NCBI GenBank assembly: GCA_913048385.1
Contig: CAJWVZ010000012.1
Coordinates: 1-64,000 of the forward strand
Source: an uncultured Gammaproteobacteria bacterium
GTDB lineage: Bacteria; Pseudomonadota; Gammaproteobacteria; Pseudomonadales; Pseudohongiellaceae
Reading direction: 5' to 3'
Length of the DNA stretch: 64,000 nucleotides
Under the pieces are notes generated by a model. That model saw nothing but the letters and a program-made list of their open reading frames with translations, ran no database searches and was not told where the DNA came from. Numbering within the stretch: the stretch's first letter is position 1; each line of letters opens with the position of its first letter. Positions 30,058 to 38,828 of the stretch are shown here, piece by piece. The translations under genes were made by a program, and so were the position numbers.

Positions 30058-32085
30058 GTGATTAATCGTTGGGATGAAAAAAAAGCAATACAATATGTTG
30101 CTGAGAATCCGGTTTTAGGTTTACGAGTTTACAGTTCTCGACTTCTTGGAGAGGAGTCTAAGTTGGTGCTTCACGGAGGTGGTAATACCTCTCTTAAAGG
30201 ATTAACGGTGAATATTTTTGGTGAGGAGGTGGCTACGCTTTTTGTGAAAGGTTCAGGGTCTGACTTAAAAACAATTGAGTCAAAGGGTTTTCCTCCGGTA
30301 GACCGTGAACGATTACTCCGTTTAGCTGAGTTACCGGCACTCACTGATAGTGAAATGATGCGTGAATTGAGATTAGCGTTGCTTGAACCAACAGCCCCAA
30401 CGCCCTCGGTAGAGGCGATAATGCATGCCCTTATTCCGTTGGATTATGTAGATCACACCCATTCAGATGCAGTGGTTACACTTAGCAATACTCGAACAGG
30501 AGAAACTCGTCTGAGGGAGTTATACGGGGACGAGGTTCTAATTTTACCGTATGTCATGCCAGGATTCGTTCTTGCTAAGCAAATTGCTCGGGTTGTCCTT
30601 GAGAATGATTGTAGCCATCTGAGAGGAATAGTGCTTCTGCACCACGGCATAATAACTTTCGCAAACTCGGCTAAAGAGAGCTATGACGAAATGATCTCAT
30701 TGGTGACTATGGCTGAAGAAGCACTATTGCAGGGTATCAGCAGTATACCCGATGAATCATCAGAGATGTCTCTGTCAGCTGAGGTTTTATCCGAGGATAT
30801 TTTAAATGTCGCTAGAATTCGGAAGTCGGCAGGAGAAAAGTTTGAAGCTCCTATCTTGGTTGCTCTTCAACATAATGAGAACGTGTTGGCACTGGCCTCC
30901 GAAACGAATGTTGCGGATTTGATTCAAAAAGGGCCCCTAACGCCGGATCACACGATTCACACGAAGCCTTTCGGTGCATGTTTTGATTTTTCGGATGGGT
31001 TTACTGATTTTGGTTTTGAGTCGTTTGAGACTTTTTATTGTAACTATTTCTCCTCAAATGCATCAGGCGAGCATCAAAGACTTGATTTAGTGCCTAGATT
31101 TGCCGCGTATAAAGGTAGAGCCGGCTTAAAGGCATTAGTTACGTTGGCCCCAACGGTCTCTCAGCTAGGTATTGTTTCTGATATCGTTGAACACACGGCG
31201 AAAGCAATTCTGAATGGTGAGCTATTGGGTGGCTGGTGTCCATTATCTCATTCGGATCTTTTTGATGTAGAGTATTGGGAATTAGAGCAAGCGAAAGTAA
31301 AAAAAGATAAAGACGTAAAATCAACTGGCGAATTTACAGGCCGTGTAGCGTTAGTGACCGGTGCGGCTTCTGGTATCGGATTGGCGTGCGTAAACTTGCT
31401 TGTGAGCAAAGGCGCTGCCGTACTGGCTGTCGACAAATCGGAGGACATACATAATGCTTTTAAATCTCCCTCTGTGTTGGCTTATCAGGGAGATTTGACG
31501 GAACCTTCGGTGATAACCGGTTGTGTGGAAGCTGCAGTTAAAGCTTTTGGAGGCATTGATATATTAGTAAGTAATGCCGGAAACTTCCTGAAAAGCGCTA
31601 ACATCGAATTACTAGAGGACAGTATTTGGGAATCTTCGCTGGACATTAATCTCACTTCGCATATGAAACTTTTGCGTGAATGTGTGCCTTTCTTGAGGCT
31701 TGGTTTCGACGCGGCGGTTATATTTGTGGGCTCAAAAAATGTGGCGGCTCCAGGACCAGGCGCTGTAGCTTACTCGGCCTCAAAAGCAGGCCTAAGTCAG
31801 CTTGCCAGGGTCGCAGCGCTAGAGCTAGGGGAAGATGCAATAAGGGTTAATACGATTCACCCAAATGCGGTTTACGATACAGGCCTCTGGGATACGAAAT
31901 TGTTAAAGTCACGTGCTGAACACTACAGAATGAGTATTGATGATTACCGCCGGTCTAATGTGCTTAAAACTGATATAGCGTCGAGCGATGTGGCGACTGC
32001 CATTTTGGCTTTTGCGGGCCAGGATTTTTTGAAGACCACGGGTGCACAAGTTCCTGTCGATGGTGGAAATCAGAGAGTAATATGA
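30058..32085 (+). CDS. Bifunctional class II aldolase / short-chain dehydrogenase fusion
   Basis: A 675-aa two-domain enzyme. Residues 1 to about 400 are a class II (RhaD/FucA-type) aldolase with the catalytic glutamate in SVEAIMH (Glu119) and zinc ligands in VDHTHSDA (His133, His135) and LLHHG (His195/196). The GPLTPDH motif (292-298) is typical of the fused branch. Residues about 425-675 are an SDR with TGAASGIG, NAG, Ser559, Tyr572 and Lys576. Known fusions cleave rhamnulose-1-phosphate and oxidise lactaldehyde. Here the neighbour is an MtnA-type isomerase and its ATG overlaps this stop, suggesting another deoxy- or thio-pentulose phosphate as substrate. Starts at GTG. Confidence 0.9.
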   Translation: MINRWDEKKAIQYVAENPVLGLRVYSSRLLGEESKLVLHGGGNTSLKGLTVNIFGEEVATLFVKGSGSDLKTIESKGFPPVDRERLLRLAELPALTDSEMMRELRLALLEPTAPTPSVEAIMHALIPLDYVDHTHSDAVVTLSNTRTGETRLRELYGDEVLILPYVMPGFVLAKQIARVVLENDCSHLRGIVLLHHGIITFANSAKESYDEMISLVTMAEEALLQGISSIPDESSEMSLSAEVLSEDILNVARIRKSAGEKFEAPILVALQHNENVLALASETNVADLIQKGPLTPDHTIHTKPFGACFDFSDGFTDFGFESFETFYCNYFSSNASGEHQRLDLVPRFAAYKGRAGLKALVTLAPTVSQLGIVSDIVEHTAKAILNGELLGGWCPLSHSDLFDVEYWELEQAKVKKDKDVKSTGEFTGRVALVTGAASGIGLACVNLLVSKGAAVLAVDKSEDIHNAFKSPSVLAYQGDLTEPSVITGCVEAAVKAFGGIDILVSNAGNFLKSANIELLEDSIWESSLDINLTSHMKLLRECVPFLRLGFDAAVIFVGSKNVAAPGPGAVAYSASKAGLSQLARVAALELGEDAIRVNTIHPNAVYDTGLWDTKLLKSRAEHYRMSIDDYRRSNVLKTDIASSDVATAILAFAGQDFLKTTGAQVPVDGGNQRVI

Positions 32086-32203
32086 AACCGATTGAGGATA
32101 TTGAATCATCGAGAATCTAAATACATTTCAGAGTATACAATACGATGAAGATAAAGATTACCTGAAAATTATAGATCAAACAAAACTGCCCTTTCATAAA
32201 GTA
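32082..32203 (+). other. Upstream part of mtnA lacking an in-frame standard start
   Basis: The mtnA frame is open from 32105 and encodes the expected family N-terminus (FQSIQYDEDKDYLKIIDQ then TKLPFHKV), yet contains no ATG, GTG or TTG before 32204. An ATC at 32108 has GAGG about 10 bases upstream. An ATG at 32082 overlaps the previous stop (ATGA) but is in another frame and stops after twelve codons. One extra base near 32114-32117 would join that ATG to mtnA. See findings. Confidence 0.6.
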
Positions 32204-33217
32204 TTGGTTGCCTTGAACTCGATCGACGACATTTGCAGTGCGATCACATCGATGCAGGTTAGAGGCGCTCCATTAATTGGGTTGACTGCTGCATATGGTC
32301 TCTACTTCTCATTTCGTGAAAATAGCACCTGGGATGCTTTTGAGAAAGCCAGTAGTCGTTTGATTAGCACAAGGCCTACAGCTGTTAATATTCGTTGGGT
32401 CATTGAAAGAGTCAGGGGTCATCTTAAAGATTTTGAAGAAAAATCTTTAAAAAATGAAGCGCTGCTTTTTGCTAACAAGCTTGTTGAAGAGGATGAGAAA
32501 ATATGCAAAATGATCGGCCATTTTGGCGCACGAGAGCTTAGAAGACTGTGGGACAAAAAATGTAAAAGGGCAACACTAGCGGGGAAACCACTTCCTAGTG
32601 CGTTGAACGTATTAACACATTGTAACGCTGGAATGCTTGCGTCTTCAGCCTGGGGAACTGCACTTTCCCCAATTTACCAGGCGACAGAATTTATTCCGGT
32701 CCATGTTTGGGTTGACGAGACAAGACCTCGAAACCAAGGGGCTTCATTGACCTGTTGGGAGCTTATACAGCATGATATCGACCATACTCTCATTGTTGAC
32801 AATGCTGGTGGTCACCTTATGCAGCAAGGTTTGGTGGATTGTTGTATTGTTGGAAGCGATAGAGCTACAGCCAGCGGTGACATTTTTAACAAAATTGGTA
32901 CGTATTTAAAAGCGCTGGCAGCGCGGGATAACGGGATTCCTTTTTATGCCGCAGTTCCAATATCTACTATTGATTATGATGTAACTGATGATTACCAAGA
33001 GATTGTTATAGAGGAGCGTAGTGGTGAAGAGGTGAGAAAAATTTCGGGACTAGATCATGAAGGTATTGCGCGAACTATTTTAATTGCGCCGCCTGATGCA
33101 AAAGTAAGTAATTTTTCCTTTGATGTTACTCCTTCGAGATTGGTGACTGCGATTTTCACTGAAAAAGGCCTTGTCGAACCGAATGTAAGAGCGATGAGAA
33201 ATCTAATAAATAGTTGA
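32204..33217 (+). CDS. mtnA: MtnA-type (5-methylthio/5-deoxy)ribose-1-phosphate isomerase, start uncertain
   Basis: Aldose-ketose isomerase of the eIF2B-like fold that converts 5-methylthioribose-1-phosphate (or 5-deoxyribose-1-phosphate in DrdI relatives) to the ribulose form. The motif VRGAPLIGLTAAYG, STRPTAVNIRWV, the catalytic cysteine in LTHCNAGMLA and catalytic aspartate in VGSDRATASGDIFNKIGTY are intact. The usual DNMAG is DNAGG here. From the TTG at 32204 the protein would be 337 aa and lack about 32 conserved residues that are encoded upstream. It follows the aldolase-SDR fusion and probably forms an operon with it; no kinase or phosphorylase is nearby. Confidence 0.87.
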   Translation: MVALNSIDDICSAITSMQVRGAPLIGLTAAYGLYFSFRENSTWDAFEKASSRLISTRPTAVNIRWVIERVRGHLKDFEEKSLKNEALLFANKLVEEDEKICKMIGHFGARELRRLWDKKCKRATLAGKPLPSALNVLTHCNAGMLASSAWGTALSPIYQATEFIPVHVWVDETRPRNQGASLTCWELIQHDIDHTLIVDNAGGHLMQQGLVDCCIVGSDRATASGDIFNKIGTYLKALAARDNGIPFYAAVPISTIDYDVTDDYQEIVIEERSGEEVRKISGLDHEGIARTILIAPPDAKVSNFSFDVTPSRLVTAIFTEKGLVEPNVRAMRNLINS

Positions 33218-33218
33218 G

Positions 33219-33566
33219 TTAACCAGGAGGCCAGTTTAATTTTCGACCCCCAAGAATGTGCAGGTGCATGTGAAAAACTGATTGCCCTCCGTCTTCTCCA
33301 GTGTTGACTACGTACCTAAATCCGTTCTCTTTTAATCCTTGTTCCGCTGCAATTTGGTTGGCTTTTAAAATAAGGTGTCCCATCAAATCAGCATCCTCTG
33401 GTCTAACACATGCGATCGTCGTGATGTGTTTTTTTGGTATGACGAGAATATGAGTGGGTGCGATTGGGTTAATATCGTGAAATGCGCAAACTCTATCGTC
33501 TTCGAATACCATTTTCGACGGGATTTCACCTCGTATAAGTTTACAAAATAAGCAGTCATCTGACAT
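33219..33566 (-). CDS. hinT: HIT-family purine nucleoside phosphoramidase-like hydrolase
   Basis: Small cytosolic hydrolase of the HinT branch, acting on nucleoside phosphoramidates and acyl-adenylates. The triad motif appears as [11 protein letters not shown] (HxHxH), with [16 protein letters not shown] at the N-terminus, the zinc-site-like CxxC of HinT proteins. The 115-aa length is normal. It is convergent with mtnA, with one base between the stops, and divergent from the glutaminyl cyclase gene. Confidence 0.93.
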   Translation of the reverse strand: MSDDCLFCKLIRGEIPSKMVFEDDRVCAFHDINPIAPTHILVIPKKHITTIACVRPEDADLMGHLILKANQIAAEQGLKENGFRYVVNTGEDGGQSVFHMHLHILGGRKLNWPPG

Positions 33567-33654
33567 AGTTGAGGATAACCTTCTAATTGAGGGTGTGTTT
33601 TCTAAAGATTCTACCTTAAAATTTTAGAAAAACGCACCAAGCCTGAGTGAGTAA

Positions 33655-34500
33655 ATGAATAATAATCATTGGTTTTTTACTGGTTTTTCGAGGTTTCTTT
33701 CGATTTCTTTTTTTTGTTTTCTTTTAGTGCCCCTCATTGTTCAATATCAAAGCGAGGCTATGGCAGCGACTGAGAATAATCCAGCCCCTAAATTGTATAG
33801 TTATAGAATAGTTGATCGCTTTCCTCAGGATATCAAATCCTTTACTCAAGGCTTGAAGTTTGTTGATGGGTCTATCTATTTAGGCGCTGGCAAACGCGGT
33901 TATTCGGGCCTGACACAGGCCAGACTTGCAGATGGCTATGTCGAAAAACAAGTGAAGTTGGACGATCAGTATTTTGGAGAAGGGATAGAGATAGTAGGTA
34001 ATCAAATTTTTCAACTCACGTGGAAGGCAAATAAAGTCTTTGTTTTTGATAAATCAACGTTCGAAATGACAGATTCCTTTACTAACCCAACCGAGGGGTG
34101 GGGTCTCGCCTACGACGGTGTTAATTTGTTGCTGAGTGACGGTAGCTCAACAATAAGGAGAATGGGTACCGAAGATTTTTCCTATGTTAATGAGTTCGAA
34201 GTTACCCTCGCTGGGGTGCCGGTCCGAAATCTTAATGAACTTGAATATATTGCGGGCGAGCTCTGGGCCAATGTATGGCAGACGAATTATATTGTTCGAA
34301 TAGATCCCGTTACCGGGAATGTACGTTCAATTATTGATCTTTCGGGTCTCGAACAGCGCACGCGGAGAAATGGAGTCGACGCAGTACTGAATGGGATTGC
34401 GTGGGATGATGTTAACGAACGATTATTTGTTACTGGCAAATATTGGTCTGACTTGTTTGAAATAGAGTTAGTTGAGACAGGTAAAACGTTTCCACAATGA
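33655..34500 (+). CDS. Exported glutaminyl-peptide cyclotransferase
   Basis: Beta-propeller glutamine cyclotransferase (plant/bacterial QC type), converting N-terminal glutamine to pyroglutamate. A signal peptide occupies about residues 1-36 (SISFFCFLLVPLIVQY core, ending near AMAATE). The motifs DIKSFTQGLKF, YFGEGIEIV, LTWKANKVFVFD and GWGLAYDG, and the C-terminal ERLFVTGKYW, are characteristic. The length of 281 aa is typical. It is followed 19 bases later by a zinc-peptidase-like lipoprotein in the same direction, suggesting joint action on exported peptides. Confidence 0.88.
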   Translation: MNNNHWFFTGFSRFLSISFFCFLLVPLIVQYQSEAMAATENNPAPKLYSYRIVDRFPQDIKSFTQGLKFVDGSIYLGAGKRGYSGLTQARLADGYVEKQVKLDDQYFGEGIEIVGNQIFQLTWKANKVFVFDKSTFEMTDSFTNPTEGWGLAYDGVNLLLSDGSSTIRRMGTEDFSYVNEFEVTLAGVPVRNLNELEYIAGELWANVWQTNYIVRIDPVTGNVRSIIDLSGLEQRTRRNGVDAVLNGIAWDDVNERLFVTGKYWSDLFEIELVETGKTFPQ

Positions 34501-34519
34501 TTGAGCAGCTATTTTAAAA

Positions 34520-35581
34520 ATGAAATTTAATTTGAAGTTTCTGACTTTATCATTGCTCTTAATTTTTTTTTCTGGATGTGAATCTTGGAAATTCTATTCT
34601 CAAGCTTCTTTAGGGCAAATTGATATTCTAAGTAGGAGCGAGGACATAACTCGTTTATTAGCAGGTCAGCAGACGCCCAAATTAATTCGGTTAAAGCTTG
34701 AAAAAATATTAGAAATTCGAGCGTTCGCTTCAGAAAAGCTTAATCTTCCCGTCGGTGATAATTTCTCGGAATATGTGTCAATCGATGGACGTCATGTTCT
34801 ATGGAATGTATATGCGAGTCCGCGATACTCACTATCGCCTTTAAGTTGGTGCTTTCCCTTTGCCGGCTGTGTAACGTATCGGGGTTATTTTGATGAGATA
34901 GATGCTCGACAGTATGCTAGAGGTCTTGAGGAGAAAGGATTCGATACTTATGTTGGCGGTGTGCGTGCCTACTCTACGCTTGGATGGTTTGATGATGTTG
35001 TGTTAAGTACCGTGCTGCAACAGAGTGAAGAGGAGCTTGCAGCACTGATCTTTCACGAGCTTGCCCATCAAGTCGTTTATATTCCTGGGGATACTCAATT
35101 TAACGAGGGGTTTGCGACGACAGTGGAGCAAGAGGGATTGCAACTTTGGTTGGCTGAGAAAAACTCTGCCAGTTCAAGTGTAATACTTAGTCGCGCCAAG
35201 GAGGCTGCTGAAAGAAGGACAGATTTTGTATCGTTAATTTTGGAAACGCGGGAAATTTTACGAGAAGTTTATGAGAGTGGTATGGAGAAGGAAAAGATGG
35301 AGGAAAGAAAGCGAATCATCCAAAAAGAATTGCGAATTAAGTACCAAAGCATGAAAGAAGGCTGGGGTGGGTACAGTGGATATGATAATTGGTTTTCGGA
35401 CGGGCTAAACAATGCACAGATTTCCACGGTTGCGTCATACAATAACTTTGTCCCGGGCTTCAAATCAATTTTCATACAAGAAAATGGCGAGTTTTTAAAC
35501 TTTTATGAGCGGATTGACGAGTTGTCTAAAAATAGCAAGGCAGCTCGAAACGCTTTTTTAAATGTTCCTATGCTTGATTGA
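34520..35581 (+). CDS. Putative aminopeptidase lipoprotein (HEXXH)
   Basis: A 353-aa lipoprotein with lipobox FFSGC (Cys19) and a gluzincin-like zinc motif: HELAH within LIFHELAHQVVYIPGD, and a downstream NEGFATTVEQEG carrying the likely third ligand. This matches the PF10023 putative aminopeptidase family. A basic, Glu/Lys-rich helix (about 230-275) follows. It is 19 bp downstream of the glutaminyl cyclase. Peptidase activity is inferred from motifs; no substrate is known to me. Confidence 0.85.
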   Translation: MKFNLKFLTLSLLLIFFSGCESWKFYSQASLGQIDILSRSEDITRLLAGQQTPKLIRLKLEKILEIRAFASEKLNLPVGDNFSEYVSIDGRHVLWNVYASPRYSLSPLSWCFPFAGCVTYRGYFDEIDARQYARGLEEKGFDTYVGGVRAYSTLGWFDDVVLSTVLQQSEEELAALIFHELAHQVVYIPGDTQFNEGFATTVEQEGLQLWLAEKNSASSSVILSRAKEAAERRTDFVSLILETREILREVYESGMEKEKMEERKRIIQKELRIKYQSMKEGWGGYSGYDNWFSDGLNNAQISTVASYNNFVPGFKSIFIQENGEFLNFYERIDELSKNSKAARNAFLNVPMLD

Positions 35582-35619
35582 GTTATGTTTCCAAAACATT
35601 CTTTTGACTACAACGCTGG

Positions 35620-37896
35620 CTAAGCAGGAATGTTTGTTAACTCAATTGTCGGTAAGGGACTTGATTCGCTGACCACCCGGCCAATTATTTGGGCCTTTAA
35701 ATACCCTGCTTCGTTTATTAGGTTAAGCGTTTCATCTATTCGTGCATTCGGTATGCTTGCTAAAAGGCCGCCAGCAGTTTGTGGATCAAATAACAGTTCG
35801 TAAAATTTATCGTTTTTGAAAGCATCTCTGTTAGTAATTGAGATTTCCGAAGCTTTATTGCTGTTGTGCAACGAACTAAAAACTCCATTTTTGATGCATT
35901 CCAAAGCTCCATTTAGAATGGGAATCCTGTTCAGGAAAATTTCTACGTTAGTCTCACTCGCTTCAATCATCTCGACGAGATGGCCTGCTAATCCGAAACC
36001 GGTGATGTCGGTGCAAGAGGTTGCACTCATCGAAGAAAAAATCTCAGAGGCCGCTGAGTTACCGGTCAACATCTCATCCAAGGCTGCTTTCACCCAGACG
36101 TGTTTTGCTTTTGACCGCATGTCTGCGGCAAGGAGTGTTCCCGAGCCGATCGGTTTGGTTATAATGAGTTGATCTCCTGCCTTCATACCTCCTTTTTTCA
36201 TAAGGGCTTCGCCCGAAGCAAACCCATTGACAGCAAGCCCTAGCTGCATTTCGGAGGTTTCGGCAGTATGCCCTCCGACTAGGGACACGCCATTTTCTTC
36301 CAGTGTCGCGACGCACCCTAGCATGATTTCATTTAACATACGTTTGGTCATCGATGAGCTTGCCATTGGTAACCCGACTGAAGCTAAGACTGAATGCGGT
36401 TTCGCACCCATGGCGTATATGTCGCTCAAGCAATGATTGGTAGCTATTCGCGCGAATAACCAGGGGTCGTTTATAAAGCTGCTTATTTGGTCAATGCTTT
36501 GGATTAATTTCCGATTGTTCTCTAATGATATGATCGAGGCATCCTCGATGCCGTTGTGTATGATTTCAGGTTTAGGAGTGATCGGCAAATTGCTGAGAAC
36601 ACTTGATAAAATGTTTCCGTCAACTTTTGCTCCACAACCGGCGCACCGCATGGCATGATTTTTCAGGTCTTTTGTTTCATTTTGAGAAAGCATTCCCACT
36701 GAAAGATTTAGTTCAATTTTCATTTCGGGTAACTTGGTGTATTTGTCGAGAAATTTTCTATCGATGAAGGTCTTCAGCATCCATGCCCCTTTATTCTTCA
36801 TCGCCAGAGGCCCTCTCGTCGCAATCGCCCTCTTATTTGACATTGAGAGTAAAGCTAAAGCATGGTTTTGGGGTTTGTACGCTCTAAGTTTTCTACCAGT
36901 GATGTACCTGTAAATATTCTCAGCGAGCGGTTTCCCTTGACGTACAGCGTAAACCCCTGACTTCGGAAGATCGGTGCCCACTATTGAAGCTGCATCCCCA
37001 GATGCAAAAACATGAGAGTGGCTCACGGATTGCAGGAAGTTATTAACTTGAATAAAACCGGACGGGTCGCATTGTAGGCCATCGTTATTGGGCCAAGCCT
37101 GCATGCTTGCTCCGGTGGCTACAACACATACGTCGCTGTGATAAGTTTTTCCCGTAGCGCTTGTTACTCGGCCCTTTTCGATATTTTCAATCCGTTCGCG
37201 AACAATTATTTTGACGCCATATTTTTCTAGTTCTGTATGCACAATGTGTGAGGCCTTTAAATTGTGCCGCGCAAGCAAACGTGTTTCTGCGGTAATTACC
37301 GAAATGCATAAAAGCTCTTGCAGGTTCTTTTTTGGTCTGAGTTCTGTTGTTAGCCTTTTGTGAATTGCAAAAGCGAGCTCAACACTGGCAGGACCTCCGC
37401 CAATTATTACAAAATTACATTTTGTACCGCCTTCTGCCTGTTTGATGACCATGGGTAAAATTGAATCCCATCGTTTTATAAAGTGATTAAGCGGTTTGAC
37501 AGGAATAGCATTCGCCGATGCACCAGCGATTTTAGTAATATTTGGTTTAGATCCAATGTTGATTGAGATGAAATCGAAATCCATCACCGGCCGATTATCG
37601 AGAGAAATTAGACGATTTTCAAAGTCTATGGAAGTTACGGCTTGTTCAATAAGGCGCGCGCCAGCAAATTGGACTAACGGTCTCAGATCTAACTGCATCT
37701 CGTCAATGGAGCTATGACCGCTGATATAATTTGGCAATGCGCCAGAATAGGGAATTACTACCTCAGCAGTTATTACCGTGACCGTTAAGCCCGGCAATGG
37801 GTCCATGCCGAGTCGTTTTAGGACTGCAAGATGGCTGTGTCCTCCACCTATTAGCACTAGATGCTTAATGATGGGGGTCCGTGACATATTTTTCAT
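35620..37896 (-). CDS. selD: NADH-dehydrogenase-like oxidoreductase fused to selenide,water dikinase
   Basis: A 758-aa fusion. Residues 1 to about 400 are an FAD/NAD(P)H oxidoreductase of the NDH-2 type, with FAD loop LVLIGGGHSH (13-22), the NAD loop VIIGGGPASVE (163-173) and VFASGDAA (297-303). Residues about 410-758 are SelD, which makes selenophosphate from selenide and ATP. The active site is CAGCGAK, with the catalytic cysteine at 421 and lysine at 424; Cys rather than Sec is encoded. The fused form is known in many bacteria. selA, selB and tRNA-Sec are not in this window; tRNA selenouridine synthesis is another possible use. Two ATGs (37896, 37887) are possible. Confidence 0.93.
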   Translation of the reverse strand: MKNMSRTPIIKHLVLIGGGHSHLAVLKRLGMDPLPGLTVTVITAEVVIPYSGALPNYISGHSSIDEMQLDLRPLVQFAGARLIEQAVTSIDFENRLISLDNRPVMDFDFISINIGSKPNITKIAGASANAIPVKPLNHFIKRWDSILPMVIKQAEGGTKCNFVIIGGGPASVELAFAIHKRLTTELRPKKNLQELLCISVITAETRLLARHNLKASHIVHTELEKYGVKIIVRERIENIEKGRVTSATGKTYHSDVCVVATGASMQAWPNNDGLQCDPSGFIQVNNFLQSVSHSHVFASGDAASIVGTDLPKSGVYAVRQGKPLAENIYRYITGRKLRAYKPQNHALALLSMSNKRAIATRGPLAMKNKGAWMLKTFIDRKFLDKYTKLPEMKIELNLSVGMLSQNETKDLKNHAMRCAGCGAKVDGNILSSVLSNLPITPKPEIIHNGIEDASIISLENNRKLIQSIDQISSFINDPWLFARIATNHCLSDIYAMGAKPHSVLASVGLPMASSSMTKRMLNEIMLGCVATLEENGVSLVGGHTAETSEMQLGLAVNGFASGEALMKKGGMKAGDQLIITKPIGSGTLLAADMRSKAKHVWVKAALDEMLTGNSAASEIFSSMSATSCTDITGFGLAGHLVEMIEASETNVEIFLNRIPILNGALECIKNGVFSSLHNSNKASEISITNRDAFKNDKFYELLFDPQTAGGLLASIPNARIDETLNLINEAGYLKAQIIGRVVSESSPLPTIELTNIPA

Positions 37897-38088
37897 TAAA
37901 AGAGTGATCCAGTAGCTGATTGGTAAGCCATCTTACTGCTTTTTTGTGGATGAAGCATACGGTCAAAAAAGAAAAACACAGAGCCTATCTCTTTAAGAGG
38001 TGGCCTTGAGTTCTATAATTATTGATTGTCTTGTTATAATCTAAGATGATTGAAGTCTAATGGCGATATATTGTGGGGGACTAGAATC

Positions 38089-38688
38089 ATGAATTTATCG
38101 AAAGTAAGTAAGAGCGGCTTATTAACTTATTTGATTTTTAGCGGCGTTAGTGCGAGCGCCCAATGGAGTTTAGATAACGAGACCTCAGTTTTAAGTTTCG
38201 TGACGGTCAAGGCTGAGCACATAGCAGAAGCTCACACATTTACCTCTTTAAACGGTAGCTTGGGAGAGGATGGGAAATTGAGCGTGGAAGTTCAATTGGC
38301 GAGTGTCGATACGTTGATTCCGATTCGAAATGAGAGAATGAGGGACATGTTGTTTGAAATTGATTTGTTTCCCGTTGCCGCGCTGAGTGCGGAAATTGAT
38401 TTGGAAGAGTTGTCATCGCTCGGAGCAGGTGGATGGGTGGATCAGGAAATTCCCTTAACTTTGGTTCTGCATGGAAATACTGTCGGGATGGACGCAGCTG
38501 TCCGCATAACACAATTAGATGGTGGTTACTCGGCAAGTTCGTTGACCCCGCTCATTTTGTCGGCTGATAGTGTCGGTTTGGCAGCGGGTGTTGAAAAGCT
38601 GCGTCAAGTAGCCGGTCTGCCAAGCATCAGTCGGTCGGTGCCAGTCAGTTTTAATGTAACGTTTCGTGAAGAAAATGGTGGGTCATAG
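38089..38688 (+). CDS. Exported YceI-family protein
   Basis: A 199-aa secreted protein with a signal peptide (about 1-24, ending VSASAQW) and a YceI lipocalin-like beta-barrel (WSLDNETSVLSFVTVKA, RNERMRDMLFE, PVSFNVTF). YceI proteins bind isoprenoids such as polyprenyl chains; ligand here is unknown. The ATG at 38089 follows GGGGGA at ideal spacing; an earlier in-frame ATG at 38050 would extend the signal with polar residues. It stands alone between selD and an MFS gene. Confidence 0.88.
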   Translation: MNLSKVSKSGLLTYLIFSGVSASAQWSLDNETSVLSFVTVKAEHIAEAHTFTSLNGSLGEDGKLSVEVQLASVDTLIPIRNERMRDMLFEIDLFPVAALSAEIDLEELSSLGAGGWVDQEIPLTLVLHGNTVGMDAAVRITQLDGGYSASSLTPLILSADSVGLAAGVEKLRQVAGLPSISRSVPVSFNVTFREENGGS

Positions 38689-38828
38689 CGTTTTGTCTTG
38701 CAGCTAAAGAAAGCGGTCGTTACGATTGTGGGGTAGCTGGCATACGACGAAATGTCTTATTTTGTCGACATCGATGAGCGCTATGTGAGCAGGTCAGGAT
38801 TAAAACAAGAATCACTTCATAATGGTTT

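Noticed and set aside
32204..32206. TTG at 32204 as the true mtnA start
   Set aside because: It would delete a conserved N-terminal segment that is plainly encoded in frame upstream; retained only as a conservative boundary.
36600..36660. Possible selenocysteine (TGA) in the SelD active site
   Set aside because: The site reads CAGCGAK with ordinary cysteine codons and no in-frame TGA.
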